NCBI GenBank assembly: GCA_963731585.1
Contig: CAVSWC010000012.1
Coordinates: forward strand, 124,001-188,000
From: CANKHA01 sp963731585
GTDB lineage: Bacteria; Pseudomonadota; Alphaproteobacteria; Rhizobiales; Xanthobacteraceae
Length of the DNA: 64,000 nt
Direction: 5' to 3'
In this document: positions 27,417 to 38,892 of the stretch, in pieces
Numbering within the stretch: the stretch's first letter is position 1
How the letters are laid out: the number at the start of each line of letters is the position of its first letter
Made by a program: the position numbers and the translations under genes
The notes under the pieces: generated by a model
The model's input: the letters and a program-made list of their open reading frames with translations, nothing else
Told to the model about the DNA's origin: nothing
The model's database searches: none

Positions 27417-29190
27417 ATGATGACTGTCACGACCGCCAGTTTCGTGCGCTCGTCGCTTCGGCCGCCAAGGATAACGGCCTCCTCGTTCTGGGAATTCGCG
27501 GTCTTTCTCGTCGTCTTCGTGGCGGTGCTGACGCCGCTCCTCTTTCTCGTGCTCGGCAGCTTTAGCCAGGCCCGGCTGCCTTCGGAATTCTCCTTCTCGC
27601 GTCTTGGGCTCGACAATTACATCAAGGTGTGGAGCGATCCCGGCACCTATGCGGTGCTGTCGAACACCTTATGGTTCGGGCTGGGCAGCACGGCCTATGG
27701 CATCGCCATCGCCGCCTGTCTCGCCTGGCTGGTCGAGCGCACCAACATCCCCGGGAAGATCTGGATCTATGCCGGCGTGCCGATGACGCTGGCCATGCCG
27801 GGCATGCTGCAGGCGATGGCCTGGGTGCTGCTCGCCAGCCCGCGCATCGGTTTCATCAATAAGGGGCTGATGGATGCGTTCGGCCTCTCGGCCCCGCCGT
27901 TCAACATCTACACCCTGCAAGGGATGATCTTCGTCGAAGGCTTGCGCATGGTGCCGACGGCCTTCCTGATGCTGGTGCCGCTTCTGCGCAGCATGGACCC
28001 CGCGCTGGAGGAAGCAGCCGCCATGTCGGGCGCGCGGCCGGCTTCGGCGCTGCGCAAGGTGACGCTCGGCCTGATGCTTCCCGGCCTGCTCGCCGTCACC
28101 ATCTACCAGTTCACCAGCGCGCTCGAGCAGTTCGAGGTGCCGGGCATTCTCGGCCTGCCCGCCAGCATCTATGTGTTCAGCACCAAGATCTATTCCGTGC
28201 TGCACCAGACATCAACGCCTGCCGGCCTATGGCGAGGCCAATGCTCTTGCCATGCTCTATCTCGTCGTCGCGGTCGTGAGCATCTATGCCTATGGCCGGG
28301 TGATAGCGAAATCCGAACGCTTCTCGGTCATCACCGGCAAGGGCTATCGCCCGCGCCTGCTCCCACTCGGCAGGTGGCGCTGGCCGGCATTCGGTCTGGT
28401 GTTGTTCTATCTCGCGATGTCCACGATCATCCCATTCCTGGTGCTGGCCTATGTGTCGTTCCTGCCATTCCTGCAGGCGCCTTCGGCGCGCGCCTTCGCC
28501 GTCATGAACTGGGACAATTACCTGACGGTGTTCGAGACCGAGCGCATCGGCAACACGTTGTGGAATACCTTCGTGATGACCGTGACCGTCGCCGCCGGCG
28601 TGGTCGTGATCTCCTTCCTGATTTCCGTTGTGGTGGTGCGATCGAAATTCTGGGGCCGCAAGATCCTCGATCAGCTGGCGTTCCTGCCGCATGCGATTCC
28701 CGGCATGGTGCTGGGCCTGGCGCTGCTCTGGGCTTTCCTGCAGATCGATAAGCTCGGCACCGGCCTGTTCGGCTCGCTCACCTCGCTCATCATCGCCTTC
28801 ATCATCGGCTACATGTCCTATGGCACGCGCGTGATGAACGCCGCGGTGCTGCAAGTCCACAAGGAGCTGGAGGAAGCCGCCAAGGTGAGCGGCGCGCCGC
28901 AATGGCGCGTCTTCTGGCGGATATTTTTTCCGCTATTGCAGCCGGCCTTTGTCGGCATCTTTATCTGGACCGTGCTGCACGTGGTGCGGTCCGCCGGCAA
29001 ACCGCTGATCCTGACAAGCGGCGCCGAGAATGAGGTTTTGGCGATATTGATCTGGAACATGTGGGATCATGGCGATATGGGCGCAGTTGGCGCCATCGGC
29101 ACGCTCATGATGCTGGCGCTTCTCGCCATCAGCCTCCTGCTGCGGCATTTCGGATTCGGGCGCGGTTCGCATATTCAGGCGGCAGGGTGA
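27417..29190 (+). CDS. FbpB-type ABC transporter permease, fused double-domain (frameshifted)
   Basis: The gene encodes two permease halves in one chain of about 590 residues. EAA-loop motifs appear in both: EEAAAMSGARPASALRKVTL in the first and EEAAKVSGAPQWRVFWRIFF in the second. This is typical of iron- or thiamine-type (FbpB/ThiP) permeases. The frame breaks at 28208-28213: GACATC should be GACTC, and removing one base joins IYSVLHQ to TQRLPAYGEANALAMLYL. A GAGGA ribosome site precedes two tandem ATGs (27417, 27420). The binding protein at 24165 is its likely partner; the ATPase is missing here (see 51409). Confidence 0.85.
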
Positions 29191-29252
29191 TTCGATTTCG
29201 GACTTGCATGTCCGTTATCGGGGCGCGGCACCCAGTTCCGGTTTCTCGCAAT

Positions 29253-29880
29253 TTACGCGAGCCCGCCTCGCTCCTCAAGGAAGCGCACGATCTTGTCCAG
29301 GCCTTCGCCCGTGCGCAGGTTGCTGAGCACGAACGGCCGCGTGCCGCGCATGCGCCTCGTCTCCCGTTCCATGTTTTCCAGCGAGGCGCCGACATAAGGC
29401 GCGAGATCGATCTTATTGATCACCAGCAGGTCGGAACGGGTGATCCCCGGGCCGCCCTTGGTTGGGATCTTCTCGCCGCCCGCCACGTCGATCACATAGA
29501 TCGTGAGGTCGGCCAGTTCGGGCGAGAAGGTGGCCGCGAGGTTGTCGCCGCCCGAACTCGATCAGGATCAGATCGAGCTTCGGGAATTTCTTCATCATGT
29601 CTGCCACCGCCGCCAGATTGATCGAGGCGTCCTCGCGGATAGCAGTGTGCGGGCAGCCGCCGGTTTCCACGCCGGCGATGCGCTCCGGCGCCAGCGCGCC
29701 CGAGCGGGTGAGGTATTCCGCATCCCACTTCGTATAGATGTCGTTGGTGATGGCGGCGATCTCGTATTGCTCGCGCAGGCGCTTGCATAAAGCGTCCATC
29801 AAAGAGGTCTTTCCCGAACCCACCGGGCCGCCCACTCCCACGCGCAACGGACCATTCACTTGTTTCATCGGATCACTCAA
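29253..29880 (-). CDS. ureG: Urease accessory GTPase UreG (frameshifted)
   Basis: UreG is the SIMIBI GTPase that, with UreF and UreD (UreH), delivers nickel into urease. The P-loop GVGGPVGSGKTSLMDALCK, the nickel-binding CPH of ETGGCPHTAIREDAS, and the guanine-binding NKIDLAPYVGA are present. The frame breaks at 29554-29559 (GAACTC in the plus strand should be GACTC); removing one base restores IESGGDNLAATFSPELADL and 208 residues. It is the last gene of the urea locus, starting four bases before the ureF stop. It ends 62 bases from the convergent ABC permease gene. Confidence 0.95.
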
Positions 29881-30593
29881 CTTCTGAACAACCGGGTGTA
29901 TTGGGCTTCGTGACGCATGCTGGCGATATCGGCACGAAACGCCGCGCTGCCGAGGTCGTCCAGCGTTGCTGCCAATGCGCGATCACAGGTTTTTTCGATC
30001 ACGTCCTGCAGAGCGGCGAGCAACCGCTGGCCATCGGTTTGTCCGAGTGGAACGAGCCGCACAGCGGCGGAAATAAGATTGGCGATAACGGCGTGCAGAT
30101 AGGCATGCAGTGCCGGCTCCAGCGGAATGCCATGGCCGGCGGCCGCCACCGCGACGGCGACCGGATAGGCAACGGCGCCCTGCGATCGCTCGGAAAACCG
30201 CTGCAAGGCCTCGCATGACCACGCGGCCCGCGCGGTCTGAATAAAAGCCTGCCCCTGCGCGGTAGTTTCGAGCTGGCGCTCCTTCGACGGCGTAAAGGCC
30301 GCGGCCAGCTCTGCCACTTTGTGCAGCAATGCATCGTCGCCGCTCGCAACGGCGCGATAGCTTTGGACAAAGAAGACGCCGTCGCAAAACCCGTTGCCAT
30401 GCGCGATGACCGTTTGCAGCCAGCGTTGCAAAGTCGCGGCGTCGGTGATGTCGCCGGCCTCCACCGCCCATTCGAGCCCGCTGGAGTAGGAAAAGGCGCC
30501 AACCGGAAAGGATGGCGAAAGCCATGCCATCAGCCGGTAAAGCTGCGCGGGCGTCAGCGCAACGCCGGTCCCATTAGGCTTTGGCATGGCCAT
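29877..30593 (-). CDS. ureF: Urease accessory protein UreF
   Basis: UreF is the GTPase-activation partner of UreG in the urease maturation complex. The 238-residue product shows MAWLSPSFPVGAFSYSSGLE, the UreF signature, followed by all-helical sequence and SMRHEAQYTRLFRS at the end, also family-typical. I prefer the start at 30593 (MAMPKPNG), overlapping the ureE stop by about 20 bases, over the upstream in-frame ATGs. It overlaps ureG by four bases, so translation is probably coupled. Confidence 0.93.
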   Translation of the reverse strand: MAMPKPNGTGVALTPAQLYRLMAWLSPSFPVGAFSYSSGLEWAVEAGDITDAATLQRWLQTVIAHGNGFCDGVFFVQSYRAVASGDDALLHKVAELAAAFTPSKERQLETTAQGQAFIQTARAAWSCEALQRFSERSQGAVAYPVAVAVAAAGHGIPLEPALHAYLHAVIANLISAAVRLVPLGQTDGQRLLAALQDVIEKTCDRALAATLDDLGSAAFRADIASMRHEAQYTRLFRS

Positions 30594-31029
30594 CGCGCTC
30601 TTCATAGGCGCCGCCTTCCGGATAGAAGGCCGCTTCAAGCGGCGTCAGTTCCGCGCCAAGCCGCAGCAGCATGTCCTCCAGCACATGATCGCGCCGAATG
30701 CGCAACTCATTCCCTACCACCTGCATATCAACGTGCCGGTTGCCGATATGCCAGGCCAGCCTCGCCAATTTTTCGGGCGAGGCAGCGGTAATCGCGACCA
30801 GCAACTCCGGCCGGCCGATCACCTGCACCATGCGGGAATCCTCCAGCACCAGCCCGTCGCCGTCCTTCAGCACCACCGGGCGCGGCAGATCGAGCAGGAA
30901 GATGGTGCCGCCCTCGCCAGTCAGCACGACGCGGCGCCGATGGCGCTGGTCGGCGTCGAGCACGACACGGTCCACCGCCAAGGCGGGGTCCCAGTTATCG
31001 GCAGGCTTGACGGCGAATGCGCGTTGCAT
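30574..31029 (-). CDS. ureE: Urease accessory nickel metallochaperone UreE
   Basis: UreE is the nickel-binding chaperone of urease maturation. The 151-residue product has the two-domain layout: the N-terminal peptide-binding domain (VVLDADQRHRRRVVLTGEGG), then LARLAWHIGNRHVDMQV, where the conserved dimer-interface His lies, and RIRRDHVLEDMLLRLGA. The C-terminus (GGAYEERDGHAKA) lacks the His-rich tail found in enterobacterial UreE, which is common in alphaproteobacteria. It begins two bases after the ureC stop. Confidence 0.93.
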   Translation of the reverse strand: MQRAFAVKPADNWDPALAVDRVVLDADQRHRRRVVLTGEGGTIFLLDLPRPVVLKDGDGLVLEDSRMVQVIGRPELLVAITAASPEKLARLAWHIGNRHVDMQVVGNELRIRRDHVLEDMLLRLGAELTPLEAAFYPEGGAYEERDGHAKA

Positions 31030-31031
31030 GG

Positions 31032-32742
<1,711 letters not shown>

Positions 32743-33006
32743 AGCAGCCTCGCGTCTCAATTCGTCCCCAGTATTATCCCCAGGCGCAGACGTGATCGCA
32801 TTTCAGTTGCCTTGCATCACGCGCGCGATACTCTGGTTGCAGACCTCTCGCGGACGGCTCACGCTGAACACGAGGGTCACCTTGACCAGATTGGCCAGGG
32901 GCGTGGATACCGCTACCGGTGTTACGTTCTGTGACCGATTTGATCCTGGTTTTTGGCTGCTGGTAGCAGCGCTGAAAAACGTGACGGGCGGGCGCAAGCT
33001 CGCCCG
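32743..33006. other. Unusually long gap between ureB and ureC
   Basis: These 264 bases interrupt an otherwise tightly packed operon. A 64-codon frame on the minus strand (32803-32997) begins MRPPVTFFSAATSSQKPGSN, but it has no clear ribosome site and I recognise no family. The gap might be degenerate sequence or hold an internal promoter for ureCEFG. Confidence 0.35.
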
Positions 33007-33321
33007 TCATGTTTTTGCGAGCCTCCCCATCACATCCTGGCGAAATCCATAGATCGCGCGCTTGCCGGCGAGCGCGACCAGCGTGACTTCGCGCGACTGC
33101 CCCGGCTCGAAACGCACGGCGGTGCCGGCCGGAATATTCAGCCGCATGCCCCTCGCCTTCTTGCGGTCGAACCGCAACGCCGGGTTGGTTTCGAAGAAAT
33201 GATAATGCGAGCCGACCTGGATCGGCCGGTCGCCGGTGTTGGCGACCGTGAGCGTCACCGTCTTGCGGCCGGCGTTGAGCGTCAGCTCGCCATCCTTGAT
33301 GAATAGTTCGCCGGGGATCAT
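33007..33321 (-). CDS. ureB: Urease subunit beta UreB
   Basis: The 104-residue product MIPGELFIKDGELTLNAGRK with VANTGDRPIQVGSHYHFFET and GMRLNIPAGTAVRFEPGQSR is a canonical UreB, one of the small structural subunits of the (UreABC)3 urease trimer. The frame is open further upstream, but through the palindromic repeat at 33338-33443, so the MIPGE start is correct. It is separated from ureA by 131 bases that contain that repeat. Confidence 0.96.
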   Translation of the reverse strand: MIPGELFIKDGELTLNAGRKTVTLTVANTGDRPIQVGSHYHFFETNPALRFDRKKARGMRLNIPAGTAVRFEPGQSREVTLVALAGKRAIYGFRQDVMGRLAKT

Positions 33322-33337
33322 GGCTTGACCTCTCTTG

Positions 33338-33443
33338 TTGTCATTCCGGGGCGCGCCAAGGCGCGAACCCGGAATCCAGAAGCAGGCGCAGAAATGACAT
33401 CTGGATTCCGGGTCCGGCGCTGTGCGCCGTCCCGGAATGACAA
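33338..33443. repeat. Palindromic repeat inserted between ureA and ureB
   Basis: Outer arms TTGTCATTCCGGG (33338-33350) and CCCGGAATGACAA (33431-33443) are perfect inverted repeats. Inner arms CCGGAATCCAGA and TCTGGATTCCGG give a second nested hairpin. From memory this is the common TCATTCCGGG-type dispersed element of Bradyrhizobium-like genomes. Inside an operon it would form a very strong mRNA stem-loop between ureA and ureB. Confidence 0.8.
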
Positions 33444-33452
33444 AGGGCGAAG

Positions 33453-33755
33453 TCACCGTATCGGGTCATGCACCGTCACCAATTTGGTGCCGTCCGGAAA
33501 AGTCGCTTCGACCTGGATGTCATGGATCATCTCAGAAATGCCGTCCATCACATCTGCCCGCGTGAGCACCGAGGCGCCCGCCTGCATCAGCTCGGCCACG
33601 CTCTTGCCGTCGCGCGCGCCTTCGAGCACGAAATCGGTGATCAGCGCGACCGCTTCGGGATGGTTGAGCTTCACCCCGCGCTCCAACCGCCGGCGCGCCA
33701 CGATCGCCGCCATGGCGACCAGCAACTTGTCTTTCTCGCGCGGGGTGAGGTTCAT
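33453..33755 (-). CDS. ureA: Urease subunit gamma UreA
   Basis: The 100-residue product MNLTPREKDKLLVAMAAIVA followed by RRRLERGVKLNHPEAVALI and DVMDGISEMIHDIQVEATFP is a canonical UreA. It starts seven bases after the ureD stop, and the start is fixed by the family N-terminus MNLTPREKDKL. Confidence 0.97.
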   Translation of the reverse strand: MNLTPREKDKLLVAMAAIVARRRLERGVKLNHPEAVALITDFVLEGARDGKSVAELMQAGASVLTRADVMDGISEMIHDIQVEATFPDGTKLVTVHDPIR

Positions 33756-33762
33756 CGCCGTC

Positions 33763-34605
33763 TCACGTCGACCACAGCCGCGGCAAGGTCTCGCGGCCGA
33801 GCGCGCCCAGCACCGCCACCAGATCGTGCCGCAGCGCGGCGCCGTCGGGCGCGCAAAGCCGCGCCAGCACAAAGCCGTTCCAGGCCGACGCTCCGACCTC
33901 GCCGCGGAATTGGTCGCCCTTGGCGCGGATCGCCTCGACCTGCGCGTCGCAGCCTGGCGCCATCAGCACGGTAGCAAGCGCGATGTTGCCGCCCGCGACC
34001 GCCGGCTCGGCAAGACGCGCGGCGATTTTCCCATCCAGCCGGACCGTTTCCGCGAAAACGAGCTTTTCCCCCCGCTGCACGCGCCAGCGGTCGGTAAAAC
34101 TGCCCGTGCGCACCGCTTCGCCCATGGCCGAACGGCCAAATACAATGGCCTCCGCAATCAGCACCGAAGCGTCTTCCGCCAGCGTCACGTCGATCCGGCG
34201 GGAGAGCCGTGCATCGTCGAAGAAAATCGTTTCCTGCGGCAGCCAGGCCAGGGCGGCGCCCGCTTCGGCAGTCAATTTGATGGAAACTTCGGCATCCGCG
34301 CCGATGGATCGGTAAATCTTCTCCGCCGCCGCCGTGCTCACGGTCAGGTCCGCGCCGGCACCCGCATGGCAGGCAATGTCGTAGCGGTCGCCGCCCGCCG
34401 TTCCGCCGGCGGTATTGACGATCACCGCCTGCAAGGCCGGCGCGACGGGGCCGGGAAAGCGCACACGCAGCGAGCCTTCCTCGCGCACCATCGTGCGCCG
34501 GGTGACGCCCGCCGCGGCTTGCGTCCCGATGGCGATGACGCCACGGGCGCGGTTGGCCGCAAAGATTTCCGGCTGCTGCAATAGCGCCGCGTTACTTACG
34601 TCCAT
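33763..34605 (-). CDS. ureD: Urease accessory protein UreD (UreH)
   Basis: UreD is the scaffold that docks the UreF/UreG complex on apo-urease. The 280-residue product includes ALQAVIVNTAGGTAGGDRYD, typical of UreD (where NT-GG-GGD is conserved), and WLPQETIFFDDARLSRRIDV and EAIVFGRSAMGE, also conserved. It begins directly after the urtE stop, linking urea transport and urease genes into one transcription unit. Confidence 0.94.
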   Translation of the reverse strand: MDVSNAALLQQPEIFAANRARGVIAIGTQAAAGVTRRTMVREEGSLRVRFPGPVAPALQAVIVNTAGGTAGGDRYDIACHAGAGADLTVSTAAAEKIYRSIGADAEVSIKLTAEAGAALAWLPQETIFFDDARLSRRIDVTLAEDASVLIAEAIVFGRSAMGEAVRTGSFTDRWRVQRGEKLVFAETVRLDGKIAARLAEPAVAGGNIALATVLMAPGCDAQVEAIRAKGDQFRGEVGASAWNGFVLARLCAPDGAALRHDLVAVLGALGRETLPRLWST

Positions 34606-34607
34606 CC

Positions 34608-35309
34608 CTAGATCGCCAATGCACGCTTGAGCGCGCCTTCATTGAGTTCGGCGCGGCTGGCGGAATAGACGATGGCGCCGCGGTCCATCACGGCGAAATG
34701 GTCGCCGAGTTCCTGCGCGAAGTCCAGATATTGTTCGACCAGAATGATGGCGATCTGCCCAAGGCTGCGGAGGTAAGCAATGGCCCGGCCGATATCCTTG
34801 ATGATTGAAGGCTGAATGCCCTCGGTCGGCTCGTCCAGCAGCAGAAGCCGCGGCCGCATCACGAGCGCGCGGCCAATTGCGAGCTGCTGCTGTTGGCCGC
34901 CGGAAAGATCGCCGCCGCGGCGGCCGAGCATGTCCTTCAGCACCGGAAACAGCGAAAACACGTCGTCCGGGATTCTACGCTGGCCGCGCTTCAATGGCGC
35001 GAAGCCGGTTTCCAGGTTCTCCCCTACGCTAAGCAGCGGAAAAATTTCGCGCCCCTGCGGCACATAGGCGATACCGCGGCGCGCACGCTCGACCGGCCGC
35101 AAGCTGGTGATGTCCGCGCCGCCGAAGCGGATGCTGCCTTTGCTCACTGCATGCTGCCCCACCAAGGCGCGCAGCAGGCTGGTCTTACCGACGCCGTTGC
35201 GTCCGAGCACGCAGGTGACCTTGCCGGCCTCCGCGGTGAGCGAAACCCCGCGCAGCGCGCTTGCCGCGCCGTAACGCAGGTCGATGGCGTTGACTTCCAG
35301 CATGCTCAT
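34608..35309 (-). CDS. urtE: Urea ABC transporter ATP-binding protein UrtE
   Basis: One of two LivF/LivG-type ATPases driving urea import. The 233-residue product has Walker A GRNGVGKTSLLRAL, the signature LSGGQQQQLAIGRAL, Walker B LLLLDEPTEGIQPSI and a switch region IILVEQYLDFAQELGDHFAV. TEGIQPSI is typical of UrtE/LivF. It overlaps urtD by four bases. Confidence 0.95.
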   Translation of the reverse strand: MSMLEVNAIDLRYGAASALRGVSLTAEAGKVTCVLGRNGVGKTSLLRALVGQHAVSKGSIRFGGADITSLRPVERARRGIAYVPQGREIFPLLSVGENLETGFAPLKRGQRRIPDDVFSLFPVLKDMLGRRGGDLSGGQQQQLAIGRALVMRPRLLLLDEPTEGIQPSIIKDIGRAIAYLRSLGQIAIILVEQYLDFAQELGDHFAVMDRGAIVYSASRAELNEGALKRALAI

Positions 35310-36062
35310 CTCCCGAGATAAACCTCGACCACGCGCTCATTGGCGGAAACGTCGTCGATCGTGCCTTCGGCGATGACGCCGCCCTCATGCAGCACGGTGA
35401 CCTTCACGCCGAGATCGCGCACAAAGGCCATGTCGTGCTCGACCACAACCACGGTGCGGTCGCGGTTGATCTCTTTCAGAAGTTCGGCGGTCTGGCGGGT
35501 TTCCGCGTCGGTCATGCCGGCCACCGGCTCGTCGACCAACAGCAGTTTCGGCTCTTGCGCCAGCAGCATGCCTATTTCCAGCCATTGCTTCTGGCCGTGC
35601 GAGAGGCTGCCAGCCAGCCGGTCGCGTACCGCCCGAAGACGAATGACGTCGAGCAATTCATCAATGCGACGTCTTTGGGAGGAGGTTTCGCGCCAGAGCA
35701 GGCTTGCGCGCACGCCGCGGTCGCCGCGCAGGGCGAGAAAGAGGTTGTCCTCCACCGTATGCATCTCGAACACGGTCGGTTTCTGGAATTTCCGACCAAT
35801 GCCGAGCTCGGCGATCTGCGCTTCATCCAGTTTGGTGAGGTCGAAGCCTCCGCCGTCGAAATACACATCGCCGCTATCCGGCCGGGTCTTCCCGGTGATC
35901 ACGTCCATCATGGTGGTCTTGCCCGCTCCATTCGGACCGATGATGGCGCGCATCTCGCCCGGCTCGACGGCAAGCGAAAGCTGGTTCAAGTGCACGGAAA
36001 CCGTCGAAGGAAACGCTGACGCCGTCGAGATAGAGCAGAGCCGTGGTGGTTTGCGCGATCAT
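35306..36062 (-). CDS. urtD: Urea ABC transporter ATP-binding protein UrtD (frameshifted)
   Basis: The LivG-type ATPase of the urea importer. It begins ALLYLDGVSVSFDGFRAL; one extra base near 35995-36000 separates this from NQLSLAVEPGEMRAIIGPNG. Walker A GPNGAGKTTMMDVITG, signature LSHGQKQWLEIGMLLAQ (the SHGQKQ form typical of UrtD) and Walker B LLLVDEPVAGMTDAE follow. Restored length is 251 residues. Four bases separate it from the urtC stop. Confidence 0.94.
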
Positions 36063-36066
36063 CGGC

Positions 36067-37218
36067 CTACTCCGCTGGCGCCGGCGACGGCACGGGCGCC
36101 TCGCCCTCGGGCAGGCGCCGCTGCCGGCGTTCCGCCCAGTAATGTTGAAGGGTGCCGACGATGCCGCGCGGCAGCAGCAGCGTAACCGCCACGAACAGCC
36201 CGCCCAGCAGGAATAGCCAGTAAGGCGCCAGCATGCCGGTGGTGAAAGTGGTCTTGGCGTAGTTGACCAGGATGGCGCCGACGATTGGCCCGATCAGCGT
36301 GCCACGGCCGCCCACCGCCACCCAGATCACCGCCTCGATGGAATTGGCCGGCGCGAATTCGCTTGGATTGATGATGCCGACCTGTGGCACGTAAAGCGCG
36401 CCCGCCACGCCTGCCATGCAGGCCGAGACCGTGAAGACAAACAGCTTGTAGGATTCCACCCGGTAGCCGAGGAAGCGCGTGCGCGATTCCGCATCGCGGA
36501 TTGCGATCAACACCTTACCGAATTTCGAGGTGATGATGGCGCGGCAGATCACGAAGCCGAGCGCCAGCGCCACGCAGGAAGCCGCGAACAGCGCCGCCCG
36601 CGTGCCCGCCGCCTGCACGTTGAATCCGAGAATCTCCTTGAAATCGGTGAGGCCGTTGTTGCCGCCAAAGCCAAAATTGTTGCGGAAGAAGCCGAGCATC
36701 AGCGCAAACGTCATCGCCTGGGTGATGATCGAGAGATAAACGCCGGTGACGCGGCTGCGGAAGGCGAACCAGCCGAACAGGAAGGCCAGCAGTCCCGGCA
36801 CCGCCACGATCATGAAGGCGGCATAGGCGAAGTGCTGAAAACCGTACCAATAGACCGGCAGCTCCGGCCAGTTCAGGAACACCATGAAATCCGGCAACTC
36901 CGGATTGGCATAAACCCCGCGCGTGCCGATCTGCCGCATCAGATACATGCCCATGGCATAGCCGCCGAGGGCGAAGAAGGCGCCGTGGCCAAGCGAAAGG
37001 ATGCCGCAATAGCCCCAGATCAAATCGATCGAGACCGCCAGCAGCGCGTAGCAGATGTATTTTCCAAACAGCGCGACCAGATAGCTCGGCACGTGCAGCG
37101 GAGATTCCGGCGGGAAAAACAGATTCAGCACCGGCACCACGACGCTTATCAGCAGGATCGCAGCGACGACAACGGTTCCTGCTCTCCCCAGGGTGCGGTC
37201 GGCGAAAGCGTGCATCAT
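36067..37218 (-). CDS. urtC: Urea ABC transporter permease UrtC
   Basis: The LivM-type permease. The 383-residue product has many membrane helices, with the conserved GYCGILSLGHGAFFALGGYA, RSRVTGVYLSIITQAMTFAL, and ESRTRFLGYRVESYKLFVFT segments. I start it at the ATG at 37218, which overlaps the urtB stop (ATGATGA). The longer open frame upstream of it is only antisense-frame shadow over urtB. Confidence 0.95.
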   Translation of the reverse strand: MMHAFADRTLGRAGTVVVAAILLISVVVPVLNLFFPPESPLHVPSYLVALFGKYICYALLAVSIDLIWGYCGILSLGHGAFFALGGYAMGMYLMRQIGTRGVYANPELPDFMVFLNWPELPVYWYGFQHFAYAAFMIVAVPGLLAFLFGWFAFRSRVTGVYLSIITQAMTFALMLGFFRNNFGFGGNNGLTDFKEILGFNVQAAGTRAALFAASCVALALGFVICRAIITSKFGKVLIAIRDAESRTRFLGYRVESYKLFVFTVSACMAGVAGALYVPQVGIINPSEFAPANSIEAVIWVAVGGRGTLIGPIVGAILVNYAKTTFTTGMLAPYWLFLLGGLFVAVTLLLPRGIVGTLQHYWAERRQRRLPEGEAPVPSPAPAE

Positions 37219-38823
37219 GCTTCCACCGCCCTTCCGCGCAGCGCGAACAGCCCGCGCGGCCGCTTTTGGATGAACAGGATGATCAGGACGAGGATCGCGA
37301 TCTTGCCCAGCACGGCTCCGGCATAGGGCTCGAGGAATTTGTTGGCGATCCCAAGGGTGAAGGCGCCGACCAGGGTGCCCCACAGATTTCCCACTCCGCC
37401 GAACACCACCACCATAAAGCTGTCGATGATATAGCCCTGGCCGAGGTTCGGGCTGACATTGTCGATTTGCGACAACGCTACGCCGGCGATGCCGGCAATG
37501 CCGGAACCGAGCCCGAAGGTCAGCGCGTCGATGCGCGCGGTGCGGATGCCCATCGATGCCGCCATGGTGCGGTTCTGCGTGACCGCGCGCATCTCCAGGC
37601 CCAGCCGCGTGAAGCGCAGCATCGCCAGCAGAGCGGCGAAGGTCACCAGCGCGAAGCAGATGATCCAAAGCCGGTTATAGGTGATGGTAATTTGACCGAC
37701 CTCAAAGGCGCCGCTCATCCAAGACGGGGCGCCCACTTCGCGATTGGTCGGCCCGAAGATCGTGCGCACCGCCTGCTGCAGGATCAGCGAAATGCCCCAG
37801 GTGGCGAGCAAAGTCTCCAACGGTCGGCCGTACAGGAAACGGATGACGGTGCGCTCAATCAGGATGCCGACCGCGCCGACAACCATGAAAGCAAGCGGCA
37901 CGGCAAATACCAGCGAAAGGTCGAACAGGTGCGGATAACGCGTACGGATGACTTCCTGCACCACGAAGGTCGTGTAGGCGCCCAGCATCACCATCTCGCC
38001 ATGCGCCATATTGATGACGCCCATGACGCCGAAGGTGATGGCAAGCCCGATGGCCGCGAGCAGCAGGACCGAGCCGAGGGAAAGGCCGTACCAGGCATTT
38101 TGCGCGCCGGACCAAGCCGCCAGATTGTTCTGAATCGCCGTGATCGCCGCCTGTGCGGCGCGGGAAACCGCGGGCGGCGCATCGGCAGGCAGACCCGAGA
38201 GCAGTGCCACCGCCTCTTGGTCGTTGCGCAGGCGGATCACGGACACCGCTTCGATTTTGTCGGCCTCGGCGGCGTCCGGTTTGTAGAGCACGACCGCCGC
38301 ACGCGCGACCATCAAGGCGCGCGTCACTTCGGAATCCTGCTCCTTCGCAATCGCGGCATCGAGCGTCGGCAGGGTGGCGGCGTCACGCGATCTGAAAACG
38401 GATTGCGCCGCTCCCAGCCGGGTAACGCGATCCGGCGACAGCAGCGTCAGGCCGCCGAGCGCCGCCTCCACGCGAACGGCGCAGGCGATTATTCAGCCGC
38501 ACCGGCGCAAAACTCGTGGCAGGCTCGCTCACGCGCTCGCCGGTCGCTGCGTCGATCAGGTTCGATCCATCCTTGATGACGACCCGGCGCGAGGCGGCAT
38601 CGAACAGCAGCTGGCCCTGCTGCAAGGCGCCGATGACGCGCGACGCCATGGGATGGCCGCTCGCAGCGACCGCGGCAATCGCCGCCTCGGTATCCGCGAA
38701 GAAGTCGTTGGTGAATTGGCTGATCGCATCGTCAAAGCTTGCCGCCTGCGCAACCGTGGTCGCGCCTGTAAACAGGCACAGGACGACGAATAGCGCAGCG
38801 ATGCTATCGTAAAATCGAGCCAT
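37215..38823 (-). CDS. urtB: Urea ABC transporter permease UrtB with N-terminal periplasmic domain (frameshifted)
   Basis: The LivH-type permease with the extra N-terminal exported domain that marks UrtB. The first ~230 residues include a signal-like start (MARFYDSIAALFVVLCLF) and repeat-like helices; the membrane part has GVMGVINMAHGEMVMLGAYT and PRGLFALRGRAVEA at the end. One extra base near 38470-38475 separates VRLNNRLR from VEAALGGLTLLSPDRVTRL. Restored length is 535 residues, normal for UrtB. It starts 69 bases after the urtA stop. Confidence 0.94.
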
Positions 38824-38892
38824 TTCTGCAGTTCCCCGGCGGCACGGAGGCGGCGTGAGCCGCCTCCGCTCATCGTTGACGGAACTTGGTCG

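Noticed and set aside
36067..37668. Longer urtC start giving 533 residues
   Set aside because: The additional 150 residues are an out-of-frame reading of urtB; the ATG at 37218 matches the family and overlaps the urtB stop.
37266..38576. 436-codon open frame on the plus strand
   Set aside because: Antisense shadow of urtB; the sequence is an Asp/Arg/His-rich pattern typical of high-GC antisense frames.
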